Assembly: GCF_900537115.1 (NCBI RefSeq) | Contig: NZ_UNRG01000005.1 | Span: 62,001-126,000, forward strand | Length of the DNA: 64,000 nt | Reading direction: 5' to 3' | From: Arthrobacter sp. Alg241-R88 | GTDB lineage: Bacteria; Actinomycetota; Actinomycetes; Actinomycetales; Micrococcaceae | In this document: one piece after another, positions 33,468-43,106 of the stretch | Position numbering within the stretch: position 1 is the stretch's first letter | Layout of the letters: the number at the start of each line of letters is the position of its first letter | Notes under the pieces: generated by a model | Databases searched by the model: none | Told to the model about the DNA's origin: nothing | The model's input: the letters and a program-made list of their open reading frames with translations, nothing else | Made by a program: the position numbers and the translations under genes

Positions 33468-33815
33468 TCAGGTGCCAGAGGTTCGCTCATCAATCATGCG
33501 CTGCAATTCCGCCTCATCCGGACACGGATGCTTGTCGACAGGGCACTGCCGGTCCCCGGGAAGCACACCCATTCGTTCAGCAGCCTCGATGCACCCCGTG
33601 CACACGATATCCGAGTCATGCAGCAGTGCCGGCTCGTTTTCAATGTGGCCGCAAAGGGCCCGGCGCCACTCCGCGTCCCGGCAACACACCAGGTGATCCA
33701 GTTTCCCTGGTTGCTCGATGAGATTGGACGCAGCTCCCCGCGCAGGGCCGCGACCCAATTCCACAGGCCCGGCTTTCCCAGCTGCATTCGGATTTACCGC
33801 TGATGTCCCAGTCAT
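33468..33815 (-). CDS. Cys-rich small protein downstream of oleD
   Basis: 115 aa, ATG with GGGGAG just upstream, starting only 20 bp after the oleD stop on the same strand, so probably in the same transcript. The N-terminal 30 residues look disordered. The remainder has VCC, LCGH, VCTGC, QCP and HPCP, seven Cys in about 60 residues, suggesting one or two zinc-binding clusters. I do not recognise the family. Not part of known ole clusters as far as I know. Confidence 0.6.
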   Translation of the reverse strand: MTGTSAVNPNAAGKAGPVELGRGPARGAASNLIEQPGKLDHLVCCRDAEWRRALCGHIENEPALLHDSDIVCTGCIEAAERMGVLPGDRQCPVDKHPCPDEAELQRMIDERTSGT

Positions 33816-33835
33816 CGCTCCCCGATGGAAATTAT

Positions 33836-34870
33836 TCAGATATTGCTCGCCCCATTGGACGACATCGGTAAACGATTGTAAACCCTCGCTCCTGCTCCTG
33901 AATGGGACCGATAGTGATCGGCCAGCCTTGCCAGCCCCTCATCAATCGAGACGGCGGGCGTCCAGTTGAGGAGTTCCCGGGTCTCGCGCTGGTCGAACCA
34001 GTGGGCGTTGGAGAGCTGCTCGGCGAGGAACCTGGTCATCGGCGGCTCCTCTTGCCGCCCTGCCCGGGTCCAGAGCTTTTCCACCACGGCTCCTGCAGCC
34101 CGTGCCACGGCACCCGGCACAGACCACGACGGCGCCGGGACGCCGCCCGCAGCGCAGATGCCCGCCAGCAGCTCACCCACCGGGCGCGGCTCGCCGTTGC
34201 TCACCACCACCGCCCTGCCATGGACGTGTTCCATGCGGTGCAGGGCTGCGACGATAGCCGCGGCGGCGTTGTCCACGTAGGTGGTGTCGATCAAGGCCGC
34301 GCCGGCGTCGAGCAGCGGCAGACGACGGCGGCTGGCGCGGGCCAGGACCCGTTCCACCAGCTGCGTGTCCCCCGGACCCCAGACGATGTGCGGGCGCACC
34401 ACTGCGACCTGGAAGCCCGGAGCGTCCGCCGCCAGCGCCAGGAGCTCCGCCTCGGCCTTTGTGCGGGAGTAGTCCCCGTGTGCGCGCTTAGGGTCCGCCG
34501 GCTCCGCGCCCAGCCCGGCGATGGCGGCACCGGAATTGGCCACGGACGGGGAGGACACAAACACCACGTCCTGCACCCCGGCCGCCCGCGCGGCTTGAAG
34601 CAGGCGGCGGGTCCCTTCGACGTTCACCTCATCGAACTCCGCGGCACGGCCCGTGAAGGAAACCTTCGCGGCCAGGTGGATGATTCCTTCTGCGCCTTCC
34701 ACTGCTCCCCGGAGCGCTTCCTCGTCGGTGACGGACCCGCAGAAGTCCGTGGCGCCGTCGACCCCCGATGGACGGCGCTGGAAGGTGGCCACATCATGGC
34801 CCTGGCGGACCAGCAGCCGGGCCACTTCTCCCCCGAGCAGCCCGCTGGCGCCCGTGACGAGGACCCTCAT
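33836..34870 (-). CDS. oleD: OleD, 2-alkyl-3-oxoalkanoate reductase
   Basis: 344 aa short-chain dehydrogenase/epimerase of extended type: NAD(P) motif TGASGLLGG (7-15) and catalytic Tyr134/Lys138 in YSRTK. In olefin synthesis OleD reduces the 2-alkyl-3-oxo acid made by OleA to the 2-alkyl-3-hydroxy acid. The gene overlaps the oleBC stop by 4 bases (ATGA), so it is translationally coupled. A decayed paralogue lies at 919-1969. Confidence 0.92.
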   Translation of the reverse strand: MRVLVTGASGLLGGEVARLLVRQGHDVATFQRRPSGVDGATDFCGSVTDEEALRGAVEGAEGIIHLAAKVSFTGRAAEFDEVNVEGTRRLLQAARAAGVQDVVFVSSPSVANSGAAIAGLGAEPADPKRAHGDYSRTKAEAELLALAADAPGFQVAVVRPHIVWGPGDTQLVERVLARASRRRLPLLDAGAALIDTTYVDNAAAAIVAALHRMEHVHGRAVVVSNGEPRPVGELLAGICAAGGVPAPSWSVPGAVARAAGAVVEKLWTRAGRQEEPPMTRFLAEQLSNAHWFDQRETRELLNWTPAVSIDEGLARLADHYRSHSGAGARVYNRLPMSSNGASNI

Positions 34871-37581
34871 GGCTTTCCCGGCCGGCCGCCGGCCAGCACC
34901 CGTGAAGCCCAGCGGGACAGGCGGGTCCTGTCGATCTTGGCGTTGTGCCGGATGTCCGTGGGCTGTGCGGGGACTTCGAGCACAGCGGAGACCTGGACGC
35001 CGGCCTCGCGGGCCGCCCTGCGGACATCACCGGCGAGCTGCGGCGCAGCAGGGCCGGCTTTCCGGGCAGGAGGGAGGGTCTCGACGACGGCGACCACCGC
35101 CTGGGTGCCCGCCGGTCCGACGCCGGTAATCGCCGCCAGCCGGACGGAGTCCAGCCGTTCGATCGCCTGTTCGGCACCCACCGGCGTCACGACGGCACCG
35201 GGCGCCGTCACAACATGGGCGAGGCGCCCCTCCACCCACAGCCGGCCGGCGGCATCGAAGTGCCCCACATCGCCGGTGCGGTGCCATCCAGGCAGGCCGG
35301 CGCTTTCCTGCTGCGTCAGCCACAGCCTGTCGTACGCTTCCTTGACGTGCGGCGCGCTGACCAAAATCTCCCCCGTCACGCCGGGCTCGGTCACGGGATG
35401 GGACCCGGGTGCGGTGCCGTCCGCGGCCAGTGGGACGATGGCCACTCGGGCGCCATGCACCGGCAACCCCACACACACGCCGTTGCCAGCTCCCGCAACA
35501 GCGCCGGCGGGATTCTCAGCGCCGGCGGCAGCGTCGGCGTCGGCGGCCTGGATTTGTTCGAGGCTAATGTCGGTGACCGGCAGCGCCTCCGTCATCCCGT
35601 ACGGGGTGTGCAGCGAGGCCCGGGGCAGCAGCCGCTGCACCTCGGCCAGCAGCGGTTCCGGAACGGGGGCGCCGGCAGACAGCAGCAGCTCCACGCCTTC
35701 CAACGCCTTACGCCCTGCGGCACTCAAACCGTCCCGGGTGGCCAGGACGTTGCGCAACGCGGCCGGTGAGGCGAAAACCACCGTGGCGTCTATCGCCGCG
35801 GCGGCATCGGCGAGCGCACCGGCCGTCAAGGTGCGCGGCGCGGTGACGTCCATGGCCGGCGTTACCGATACCGCTCCGAGCGCCGGTCCCAGCAAAGCGA
35901 AGGGTGCAAATCCTGCCACCAGCCGTGAGCCCGGGCGGATCCCGAAGGTGGCGGCCACCGTGTCCCGCATCGCGGCCAGCTGCCGGTGCGTATAGAGCAC
36001 GCCCTTCGCGGGGCCGGTGGAACCCGAGGTGAAGAGGACGGCGGCAGCCGCATCCGGATCCACCGTGTCCGCCACCTGTCCTGAACCATGTCCAGTGCCG
36101 GAACGGGCCAGGGCCTCGAGGGAGGCCTCGACGCCCAGCATCCGACTGCGGGCGGCCGGAAGATCGCACACACTGATTCGCCGCCCGGGCCAGCCCAGCA
36201 CGGAGGCAGCCGCGAGCGCCTTGTCGATGCCGATGAGGAAGTCGGGGGTGGCGCCTTTGACGGCACGGCTGAGGCCCTTGGTTCCCAGTCCGGCGTCGGC
36301 CACCACCACCACGGCGCCCAGGCGCAGGCAGGCGTAGAGGGCGACGGTCAGGTCCACCCCGGGCGGAACCATCAGGCTCACCCGGCTGCCGCTTCGCACG
36401 CCGGCTTCCTTCAGCCCCGCGGTGAGGTCCAGGATGTTCCGGTCCAGCTGCTGCCAGCTGAGCGAGCGGGCAAGCGTACCGTCCGGCGCCATTTCCGCGA
36501 CGGCGGTCTCTCCTCCTGCCGGCCCTGAAGCCTGCTCGCCGAGCTGGTCCCACAGGGGCCGGAAGGTTGCCGGCTCCGGTTCTGCCGCATCGGCCAGCGC
36601 TTGGCTGCCGGGCGTTAGGTGCTCCGCTCCCGGGGAATCACTTTGGCTGCCACCGACGTCTGCGGCGAGCCACTGAAAGACCGGTGCCGTGATGTTCCGG
36701 TCCTCCGCCACAAGATGGCCGGCGCCTTCGAAGCGGTGCACGTCCGCGTGCGGAAGCCGGCCGATGAGGTCCTTGAGGTACCGGTCGGAAAAGATGGGAT
36801 CCCGCGGGCCCCAGAGCATCAGCGCCGGAACCTTCAGCCCGCGCAGCCCTTCCGCCACCGAGGTGAGCGTCGAAAAGCTGGGGTGGGAGGCGTCCACCGG
36901 AATGTCCGCCACAAAGTTCCCCACCCCGGCCCGGTGGTCGGCACCGCGGTACGGCGCCATATAGGCGTTCCGGACATCGGCGGGCAGCGGCGGGTGGGCC
37001 AGGGAGTGAGTTACCCGCAGAAACGCGTCCGACGTCGTTGTTCCCCACGTGTGCAGGGCGGGGTGCAGGGCCAGCCGCAGCGCAGGCGGGATACCTGAAC
37101 CGGCAGGCTGGTGGACGGCCGTGTTGGTCAGCACCACACCAATGAGCTGCTGCGGGTGCGCCAGGGCCCAGCCCAGGCTGATCACCCCGCCCCAGTCGTG
37201 GCCCACCGTCACCACGTTCCCGTCCAGGCCAAATGCGTCCGTCAGGTCACCTAGGTCGTTGATCCGGTCAGCCAGCCGCCGGAAGGTGCCGGTGCGCTCC
37301 GAGTAGCCCATGTCCAGCTGGTCCACCGCCACAACGCGCCACGGGTGGGCCGGATCCGATCCGGCAGCCAGCAGCGTCCGCCACAGGTATGACCAGGTGG
37401 GATTGCCGTGCACGCACAGCAGGGTACCGGCGGGAGTCAGGCCCAGGCGGGAGAGCTGGGCGCCGTTGTCCAGCAGGTGCCAGCGGCGCACTGTGCCGGG
37501 CGCATCGGCTCCAGACGTGGACACAACCTCGACTTCGCGGGACCATTCCGGGTCCACGCCGGGCCAGTCTGCGCCTACCAA
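34867..37581 (-). CDS. oleBC: OleBC, beta-lactone decarboxylase / beta-lactone synthetase fusion
   Basis: 904 aa. Residues 1-305 are an alpha/beta hydrolase of haloalkane-dehalogenase type: HGNPTW (58-63), nucleophile Asp129 in GHDWGG, Asp261 and His289 completing a triad; this is OleB, which decarboxylates beta-lactones to olefins. Residues ~335-904 are an AMP-dependent ligase (OleC) with P-loop TSGSTGPAKG at 518-527, which closes the 2-alkyl-3-hydroxy acid to a beta-lactone. The fused form is the arrangement known in Micrococcus/Arthrobacter relatives. It overlaps oleA by 7 bases at its 5' end and oleD by 4 at its 3' end. Confidence 0.93.
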   Translation of the reverse strand: MVGADWPGVDPEWSREVEVVSTSGADAPGTVRRWHLLDNGAQLSRLGLTPAGTLLCVHGNPTWSYLWRTLLAAGSDPAHPWRVVAVDQLDMGYSERTGTFRRLADRINDLGDLTDAFGLDGNVVTVGHDWGGVISLGWALAHPQQLIGVVLTNTAVHQPAGSGIPPALRLALHPALHTWGTTTSDAFLRVTHSLAHPPLPADVRNAYMAPYRGADHRAGVGNFVADIPVDASHPSFSTLTSVAEGLRGLKVPALMLWGPRDPIFSDRYLKDLIGRLPHADVHRFEGAGHLVAEDRNITAPVFQWLAADVGGSQSDSPGAEHLTPGSQALADAAEPEPATFRPLWDQLGEQASGPAGGETAVAEMAPDGTLARSLSWQQLDRNILDLTAGLKEAGVRSGSRVSLMVPPGVDLTVALYACLRLGAVVVVADAGLGTKGLSRAVKGATPDFLIGIDKALAAASVLGWPGRRISVCDLPAARSRMLGVEASLEALARSGTGHGSGQVADTVDPDAAAAVLFTSGSTGPAKGVLYTHRQLAAMRDTVAATFGIRPGSRLVAGFAPFALLGPALGAVSVTPAMDVTAPRTLTAGALADAAAAIDATVVFASPAALRNVLATRDGLSAAGRKALEGVELLLSAGAPVPEPLLAEVQRLLPRASLHTPYGMTEALPVTDISLEQIQAADADAAAGAENPAGAVAGAGNGVCVGLPVHGARVAIVPLAADGTAPGSHPVTEPGVTGEILVSAPHVKEAYDRLWLTQQESAGLPGWHRTGDVGHFDAAGRLWVEGRLAHVVTAPGAVVTPVGAEQAIERLDSVRLAAITGVGPAGTQAVVAVVETLPPARKAGPAAPQLAGDVRRAAREAGVQVSAVLEVPAQPTDIRHNAKIDRTRLSRWASRVLAGGRPGKP

Positions 37582-38597
37582 ACGATTTCCATCATGGCGG
37601 TGTTCAGCCCGGATCCGACGCCCATGCAGAGGACCCGGTCCCCGGTTTCAAGGGATTGCGCTTCGGCCGCGAGGGTCATGGGCAGGGACGCCGGGCCTAC
37701 GTTGCCCCAGTGCGGGAAGGTGATGGGCACCTTGGCAGGGTCCAGGTCGATGGCGTCGATGATGGCCTGCGTGTAGGCATTGCTCACCTGGTGCGTCACG
37801 TACCGGTCCATGTCGGCCCAGTCCCACTCCGGCCGGGCTTCATGCCAGGCGTCGACGACGAGCTGGAGGCCGCCGTCGAGCAGGCCTTTTGTGTCGGTGG
37901 CCATGCCGTCAATGCCGCCCACGCACAACTCGTGGTGTTCGGTGCCGGCACGCATCACACCGCCAACGATCCGGTGCGCACCCGGGTGCTGGTCTGCCGG
38001 GCCCAGGACTGCGGCGGCGGCGCCGGAGCCCAGGGTGAGGGTGGCGAACTCCCGGTTGAAGTCCTCGCGCGTGGTCTCGGGCCGCTGCAGACGGGCAAGC
38101 GTGGCTTCCTGGGTGGCCTCGGCATCCTCGGCGTTGACGATCATGGCGTACTTGATCTGGCCGGAGTCGATCATGTTGGCGGCCAGGGTCAGGCCGTTCA
38201 CGAATCCCAGGCAGGCGTTGGCCAGGTCGAAGTTCATGGCCGACGACGGCAGGCCGAGTCCGTGGTGGATCTTCACCGCGACGGACGGTTCCAGGTTCCG
38301 GCGCGTGACGGAGGTGTTGATCAGCAGTCCGACGTCGGAGGCTTCAACGCCGGCCTCTGCCAGGGCCTTTGCACCCGCTTCGGCGGCAGCGTCATCAAAG
38401 GACGTCCCGGCCGCCCACCAGCGGCGGTGCGTGACGCCGGCAACGCGCTCAAGCAGCCGGGGCGGGAACTTCAGCCGCTGCAGGGTGGACGCCAGCCTGC
38501 GGTCGAAATCCGTGGAGCTCACGATCCTCGGAGCCTCCACACTGCTCACCGAAAGCAGCGCGGTGTTGCTATGCCGGAAGGTTGCATTTCCTGCCAA
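37575..38597 (-). CDS. oleA: OleA, acyl-CoA head-to-head condensing enzyme
   Basis: 340 aa thiolase-fold protein of the FabH/OleA class. The nucleophilic Cys129 lies in NFDLANACLGFVNGL; THQVSN and HWGNVGPAS supply the His and Asn. OleA joins two fatty acyl-CoAs to a 2-alkyl-3-oxo acid, the first step to long-chain internal alkenes. The start is a TTG giving MAGNATFRHSNTALL. First gene of the overlapping operon oleA-oleBC-oleD. Confidence 0.92.
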   Translation of the reverse strand: MAGNATFRHSNTALLSVSSVEAPRIVSSTDFDRRLASTLQRLKFPPRLLERVAGVTHRRWWAAGTSFDDAAAEAGAKALAEAGVEASDVGLLINTSVTRRNLEPSVAVKIHHGLGLPSSAMNFDLANACLGFVNGLTLAANMIDSGQIKYAMIVNAEDAEATQEATLARLQRPETTREDFNREFATLTLGSGAAAAVLGPADQHPGAHRIVGGVMRAGTEHHELCVGGIDGMATDTKGLLDGGLQLVVDAWHEARPEWDWADMDRYVTHQVSNAYTQAIIDAIDLDPAKVPITFPHWGNVGPASLPMTLAAEAQSLETGDRVLCMGVGSGLNTAMMEIVW

Positions 38598-38672
38598 TTC
38601 GAGCCCCTGTTCGTGTCCGTCCTGCAGCCATGCGCTGACAGTACGTTAGCCGACTGACCGGAGACGCGATGG

Positions 38673-38684
38673 TAAGCATGCTTA
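38673..38684. promoter_or_regulatory. palindrome upstream of oleA
   Basis: Perfect 12-bp palindrome TAAGCATGCTTA in AT-rich sequence 76-87 bp upstream of the oleA start codon. A likely dimeric-repressor operator for the ole operon; no regulator gene is adjacent. Confidence 0.45.
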
Positions 38685-38839
38685 GGATATGTTACAGGTG
38701 CAACCCCGGGCCGCCAACCGGAAGAGGAAGCAAAACGGAATGGGGCGGCGCGCCTGGGCATGGCTTTTTATGATGCCCGCGGAGCGCGCCGCGACGTGAA
38801 TGCGTATCAAGGAGTGGCCCGAAGGCGCATAGTTGGACG

Positions 38840-39331
38840 ATGACAGGTCCTTACACCCGGGGCGACTCCTTCAGTTGCGGGGCTTCCCGGGAACACATCC
38901 AACAAGCGCTCGTGGACTCCGGGGCGACGGACGTTCTGTTCAGCCAGCGCGGGAACCGGAGTGCCATCGCCTTCAGGGCCAGCGGAAGGCAATTCCGTAT
39001 CGTCGTTCCCTTGCCGCATCCTGATGGTGCCTTGACAGGTTCCGGGGACACAGCGGAGGGCCCCATCCGCGAAGCGAAGGCAAAAGAACTGGAACGTGCC
39101 ACCCGCAGGTTTTGGCACGCCCTGTCGCAGTCCATAGACGCCAAACTCCGGGCGGCTGCGGCAGGCATCGCCACCCTTGAATCCGAATTCCTGGCCCATG
39201 TGGTCCTTCCAGGGAACCGCACAGTGCTGGACGAACTCGAACCCGTCATCGACTCCGCTTACCGGTCTGGCCGGCGTCCCTCGTTCGGTGATTCGGACCC
39301 GGCTCTTCGGCTAAGCCCTGCGGAGCAATGA
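38840..39331 (+). CDS. protein of unknown function
   Basis: 163 aa, soluble. Begins MTGPYTRGDSFSCGASREHI and has a mixed alpha/beta region (VLFSQRGNRSAIAFRASGRQFRIVVPLP), then a helical part (LERATRRFWHALSQSIDAKLRAA..ESEFLAHVVLPGN). The pattern reminds me of small proteins annotated as hypothetical in actinobacteria and their phages, but I cannot name a family. Divergent from oleA. Weak GAAGG about 15 bases before the ATG. Confidence 0.65.
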   Translation: MTGPYTRGDSFSCGASREHIQQALVDSGATDVLFSQRGNRSAIAFRASGRQFRIVVPLPHPDGALTGSGDTAEGPIREAKAKELERATRRFWHALSQSIDAKLRAAAAGIATLESEFLAHVVLPGNRTVLDELEPVIDSAYRSGRRPSFGDSDPALRLSPAEQ

Positions 39332-39484
39332 CGGCGTAGACTCCCAACTTCCGCTGTAGGGCAACACAGCGGAACTGCTTCTGGTGGAGGACACCCAAAG
39401 CTGTGGCCTCCTGGCCGCGGCAGTGCCAGTATGTGGAGAACCAAGTTCACCCCGGCGCCCCTCCCGGGCAGCAAGGACGCGGTC

Positions 39485-42175
39485 ATGACCTATATCAACG
39501 ACTTAAGCGATGTGGGGCCAGACGACGTCGCCGTGGCTGGCGGCAAGGCCGTGGGTCTCGGTGGCCTGATCCGCGCCGGGCTGCCGGTCCCGCCGGGGTT
39601 CGTCCTCACCACCGATGCTTATTCGCACTTTGTGGATGCCAACCACCTCGCAGCGGACATCCAGGACATCGCCACGCTGCCACCGCAGGCGGAGCCGCAG
39701 GCCTACGAGGATGCCTCCCAGCGAATCACCGCACTGTTCAGGACCGGCACCATGCCCGCCGAAATCGCAGCCGAACTCGGCGCCGCCTACGGGCATCTCG
39801 GCAGCAGAGAGGCGGCGGTGGCCGTGCGCTCCTCTGCCACAGCCGAGGACCTCGACTCCGCCAGCTTCGCCGGCCAGCAGGAAACCTACCTGAACGTGCG
39901 CGGCATGGTGGAGCTGTCCACGGCGGTGATCGACTGCTGGGCTTCCCTTTGGACGGCGCGGGCCATGGCCTACCGTGCCCGGGAAGGTGTGGGACCGCAG
40001 GAGGTGCGCCTCGCCGTCGTCATCCAGCAGATGGTGGAGGCCGAGGCAGCCGGGGTGATGTTCACCGCCAACCCCTCCAACGGCCGGCGCGACCAGACGG
40101 TGATCAGTGCTGCATGGGGCCTCGGCGAGTCAGTCGTCAGCGGCATAGTCACCACCGATGACCTGGTGGTCGACGCCGGGACCGGCACCGTGGTGTCGCG
40201 GCGGACAGCCGACAAGGACGTGATGACGGCCTACGCGGAGAAGGGCACCCGGGAGCAGCCGGTGGCGGCAGCCCGCCGTCGTGAACCCGTGCTCGATGAC
40301 CGGGCGGCGGCGGAACTGGTCCGTCATGGACGGCGGGCAACGGATCATTTTGGCGCACCACAGGACATCGAGTGGGCACGGGCTGCCGGCAGGTTCTTTA
40401 TCCTGCAGTCCCGCCCCATCACGGCGCTGCCCGAACCGGCGGCTGACACCCCGGACACCTGGCCCCTGCCCTATCCGAAGGGGCTCTACTTCCGGGCGAG
40501 CATCGTGGAACAACTCCCCGACCCGCTGTCACCACTGTTCGCCGACATGATTGACGGTTCCGTGGCGAGGTCGCTGACAGCCTTGCTGGCCGAGGCCCTG
40601 GGCAAGAACGTCATCCGCGACGGCGACGTCAGAATGCCCACCATCAACGGCTACGCCTACTACTATTACCGCACTTCCGGCATGTGGCGGATGATGGGCA
40701 AGGCTCCTGCCGCCGTGGGCGCGCTGGCCCGCGGCAAGGCGCACATGGGGGTGGCCGGCTGGCGCGAGTTTTCGCATCCCCGGTACCAACGGGTGATCAA
40801 GGATTGGCATTCGAAGCCCCCGGCGGAGCTCACCGGCGGGGAACTGCTGGAGGGCGCCCAGGCATTGCTGGACGCCGGGACCGTGTACTACACCGCCGTG
40901 CAGTCGATCATTCCGCTGGCCGCCACCAGCGAGCTCTCCTTCCGTGCGTTCTACGACAAGCTGGTCCGGCGCGACGGCGATCCCCCGGCCCAGACGTTCC
41001 TCCTCGGCTACGACAGTGAACCGATCCGGGCGGAGAAGTCACTGCATGACCTGGCCGGCTGGGCCCGCAGCGACCCCGGGCTGACGTCGGCTTTGCTGGA
41101 ACGCCCGACGGCGGCGCTCGCCGAGTGCCAGCGCACGGGTTCCGCGCCCGCCGGTGTGGACAATGCGCTGTGGCAGGAATGGCGTTTCGCCTTCCAGGAG
41201 CATCTGGACCTCTACGGCCACGCGGTCTACAACCTTGATTTCGCCAGCCCCGTGGCCACCGACGACCCGTCCGCGCTCTTGGAGACGGTGAAGTTCTACC
41301 TCCGCGGGCAGGGCACCGACCCGCATGAGCGGCAGCGGCTGCTGACCGAACGCCGGGAGTCGCTCACTGAACAGATGGCCGGCCGGCTCGGGCCGCGCCG
41401 GCGGGCAGCCTTCCTCCGTCTGCTCCGGTGGGCCCAGGAGGTGGCGCCAATCCGTGAGGACGCGCTGGCCGATGTCGGCCTTGCCTGGCCGCTGCTGCGG
41501 CGGATGCTGCTCGAACTCGGTCAGCGGCTGGTGGATTCCGGCGTCATCGCTTCGCCGGATGACGTGTTCTGGCTGCGCTACCAGGAGCTGCGCAGCGCCG
41601 TCGATTTTGGCCTCGCCGCGCCTGGGGTGCGGGCCGCCGTCGTTATTTCCGGTGCTGCCCGGCCTGTCCGCGCGGCCGCCGTCGAGGAGCGGAGGATGCT
41701 GTGGCGGGGCCAGGTGAAGGCCGCCGCCCCGCAAATGCTTCCCGAGAGCCGGTGGATGGAACGGGCGTTTGGGTCGATGATGCCGGCCGGCTCGCAGCAC
41801 CAGCGCGGGGATGTCATCAAAGGCGTGGGGGCCAGCTCGGGCCGGGTCAGCGCTCCCGCCCGCGTCCTGGCCGGGCCGCAGGACTTCGGCCAGATGGAAC
41901 CCGGAGACGTCCTGGTGGCCCGCATCACCACTCCCGCCTGGACGTCGCTGTTCGCGATGGCCTCGGCCGTGGTGACTGACGTGGGCGGCCCGCTCAGCCA
42001 CAGCTCCATCGTGGCCCGCGAGTACGGCATCCCTGCCGTCCTCGGCACCGGAGTGGCCACGCAGCGGCTTGCCACGGGCCAGCAGATCCTCGTGGATGGC
42101 GACGCCGGCACGGTCACCATTGAGCGGCCGGTTGGTGCGGATGCCACGCCAGGAGGGGACGTCGTCGGCGTCTGA
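39485..42175 (+). CDS. PEP/pyruvate-binding phosphotransferase, rifampicin phosphotransferase-like
   Basis: 896 aa from ATG with AAGGA upstream. The N-terminal PPDK-type ATP-binding domain has VAGGKAVGLGGLIRAGLPVP and VRSSATAEDLDSASFAGQQE. A ~400-residue helical middle region follows, then a C-terminal swivelling domain with GGPLSHSSIVAREYGIP, His839 being the phosphorylated residue. Length, order and position of the His are close to rifamycin phosphotransferase (His825 in the Listeria enzyme); a PEP-synthase-like enzyme is the alternative. It stands alone. Confidence 0.75.
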   Translation: MTYINDLSDVGPDDVAVAGGKAVGLGGLIRAGLPVPPGFVLTTDAYSHFVDANHLAADIQDIATLPPQAEPQAYEDASQRITALFRTGTMPAEIAAELGAAYGHLGSREAAVAVRSSATAEDLDSASFAGQQETYLNVRGMVELSTAVIDCWASLWTARAMAYRAREGVGPQEVRLAVVIQQMVEAEAAGVMFTANPSNGRRDQTVISAAWGLGESVVSGIVTTDDLVVDAGTGTVVSRRTADKDVMTAYAEKGTREQPVAAARRREPVLDDRAAAELVRHGRRATDHFGAPQDIEWARAAGRFFILQSRPITALPEPAADTPDTWPLPYPKGLYFRASIVEQLPDPLSPLFADMIDGSVARSLTALLAEALGKNVIRDGDVRMPTINGYAYYYYRTSGMWRMMGKAPAAVGALARGKAHMGVAGWREFSHPRYQRVIKDWHSKPPAELTGGELLEGAQALLDAGTVYYTAVQSIIPLAATSELSFRAFYDKLVRRDGDPPAQTFLLGYDSEPIRAEKSLHDLAGWARSDPGLTSALLERPTAALAECQRTGSAPAGVDNALWQEWRFAFQEHLDLYGHAVYNLDFASPVATDDPSALLETVKFYLRGQGTDPHERQRLLTERRESLTEQMAGRLGPRRRAAFLRLLRWAQEVAPIREDALADVGLAWPLLRRMLLELGQRLVDSGVIASPDDVFWLRYQELRSAVDFGLAAPGVRAAVVISGAARPVRAAAVEERRMLWRGQVKAAAPQMLPESRWMERAFGSMMPAGSQHQRGDVIKGVGASSGRVSAPARVLAGPQDFGQMEPGDVLVARITTPAWTSLFAMASAVVTDVGGPLSHSSIVAREYGIPAVLGTGVATQRLATGQQILVDGDAGTVTIERPVGADATPGGDVVGV

Positions 42176-42410
42176 GGGTTCAGCGAGGCCGGCGGCCGCG
42201 GTCAGCTTTCCAAAGGCCAGGCGTTCCGTGGGACCTCTTGCCTATCGCTTGCCAGGACCAAGTGGAGTACGTTGAGCCTACGCCGTACGAGTAGGTGCTG
42301 CTGGGCACTGTCATTCCGGCCACCACCGCCTGGACTCCCACCGCCAGCCCGGCTTGAACAACGATGTCCGTGCCAGGGCAAAAGCTCAGCCACTTCAAAG
42401 AGGCAAACCC

Positions 42411-43106
42411 ATGACAGCTGCAACCATTCCCCGCCCCCGCCCAAACGCCAAAACCCGGTGGCTCGTGCCCGCCTCCCTGATCTTCCTCAGCCTCGTGCCG
42501 ATCATCGCCGGGGCTGTCCGCCTGACGGACCTCACGGGAGGCCAGATAACGCCGGATAATGCGCGGTTCTTCGATTCGCCTGTCCCCATGCTGATCCATA
42601 TCCCAACGGTCACCGTGTACTTGGTGCTGGGCGCTTTTCAGTTCGTTCCCTCGCTCCGCCGCGGTAAGCGGGGCAGGGCAAGCTGGCACAAAATCGCCGG
42701 GCGCATCCTTGCGCCCACCGGCCTGCTGGCTGCCCTGTCCGGTTTATGGATGGCCGTTTTCTACGACCTCCCACCCTTGGACGGGCCGCTGCTGCTCATC
42801 CTCCGGCTGGTGTTTGGGTCTGCGATGGTGGCGTTCATCGTCCTGGGATTCATCGCCGTGCGGCGCCGGAACTACGTCCGGCACGGCGAGTGGATGTCCC
42901 GGGCGTATGCCATCGGCATCGCCCAGGGAACCATCGTTGTGGTGACCATCCCCTGGATTGTCCTGGTGGGTCCGGTGGACGAGCTGACCCGTGCCCTGCT
43001 GATCGGGGCGTCATGGGTTCTGAGCCTGGCGGTGGCCGAATACTTTATCTACCGCCGGGCACATGCTTCAGCACGGAAGCCCCGCCCCGCTATCCAGCCT
43101 GCTTAG
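42411..43106 (+). CDS. DUF2306-type membrane protein
   Basis: 231 aa; the ATG follows AAAGAGG. Six hydrophobic helices, with conserved loops MLIHIPTVTVYLVLGAFQF, SWHKIAGRILAPTGLLAALSG and RRRNYVRHGEWMSRAYAI, the His-containing pattern of DUF2306 proteins, perhaps haem- or quinone-associated. Function unknown. The 3' end overlaps the converging lipoprotein gene by 17 bases. Confidence 0.75.
   Translation: MTAATIPRPRPNAKTRWLVPASLIFLSLVPIIAGAVRLTDLTGGQITPDNARFFDSPVPMLIHIPTVTVYLVLGAFQFVPSLRRGKRGRASWHKIAGRILAPTGLLAALSGLWMAVFYDLPPLDGPLLLILRLVFGSAMVAFIVLGFIAVRRRNYVRHGEWMSRAYAIGIAQGTIVVVTIPWIVLVGPVDELTRALLIGASWVLSLAVAEYFIYRRAHASARKPRPAIQPA

Noticed and set aside
33902..35995. 697-codon open frame on the plus strand opposite oleD/oleBC
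   Set aside because: Low-complexity Arg/Gly/Pro/Ser antisense reading of high-GC coding DNA; the minus-strand proteins have full family motifs.
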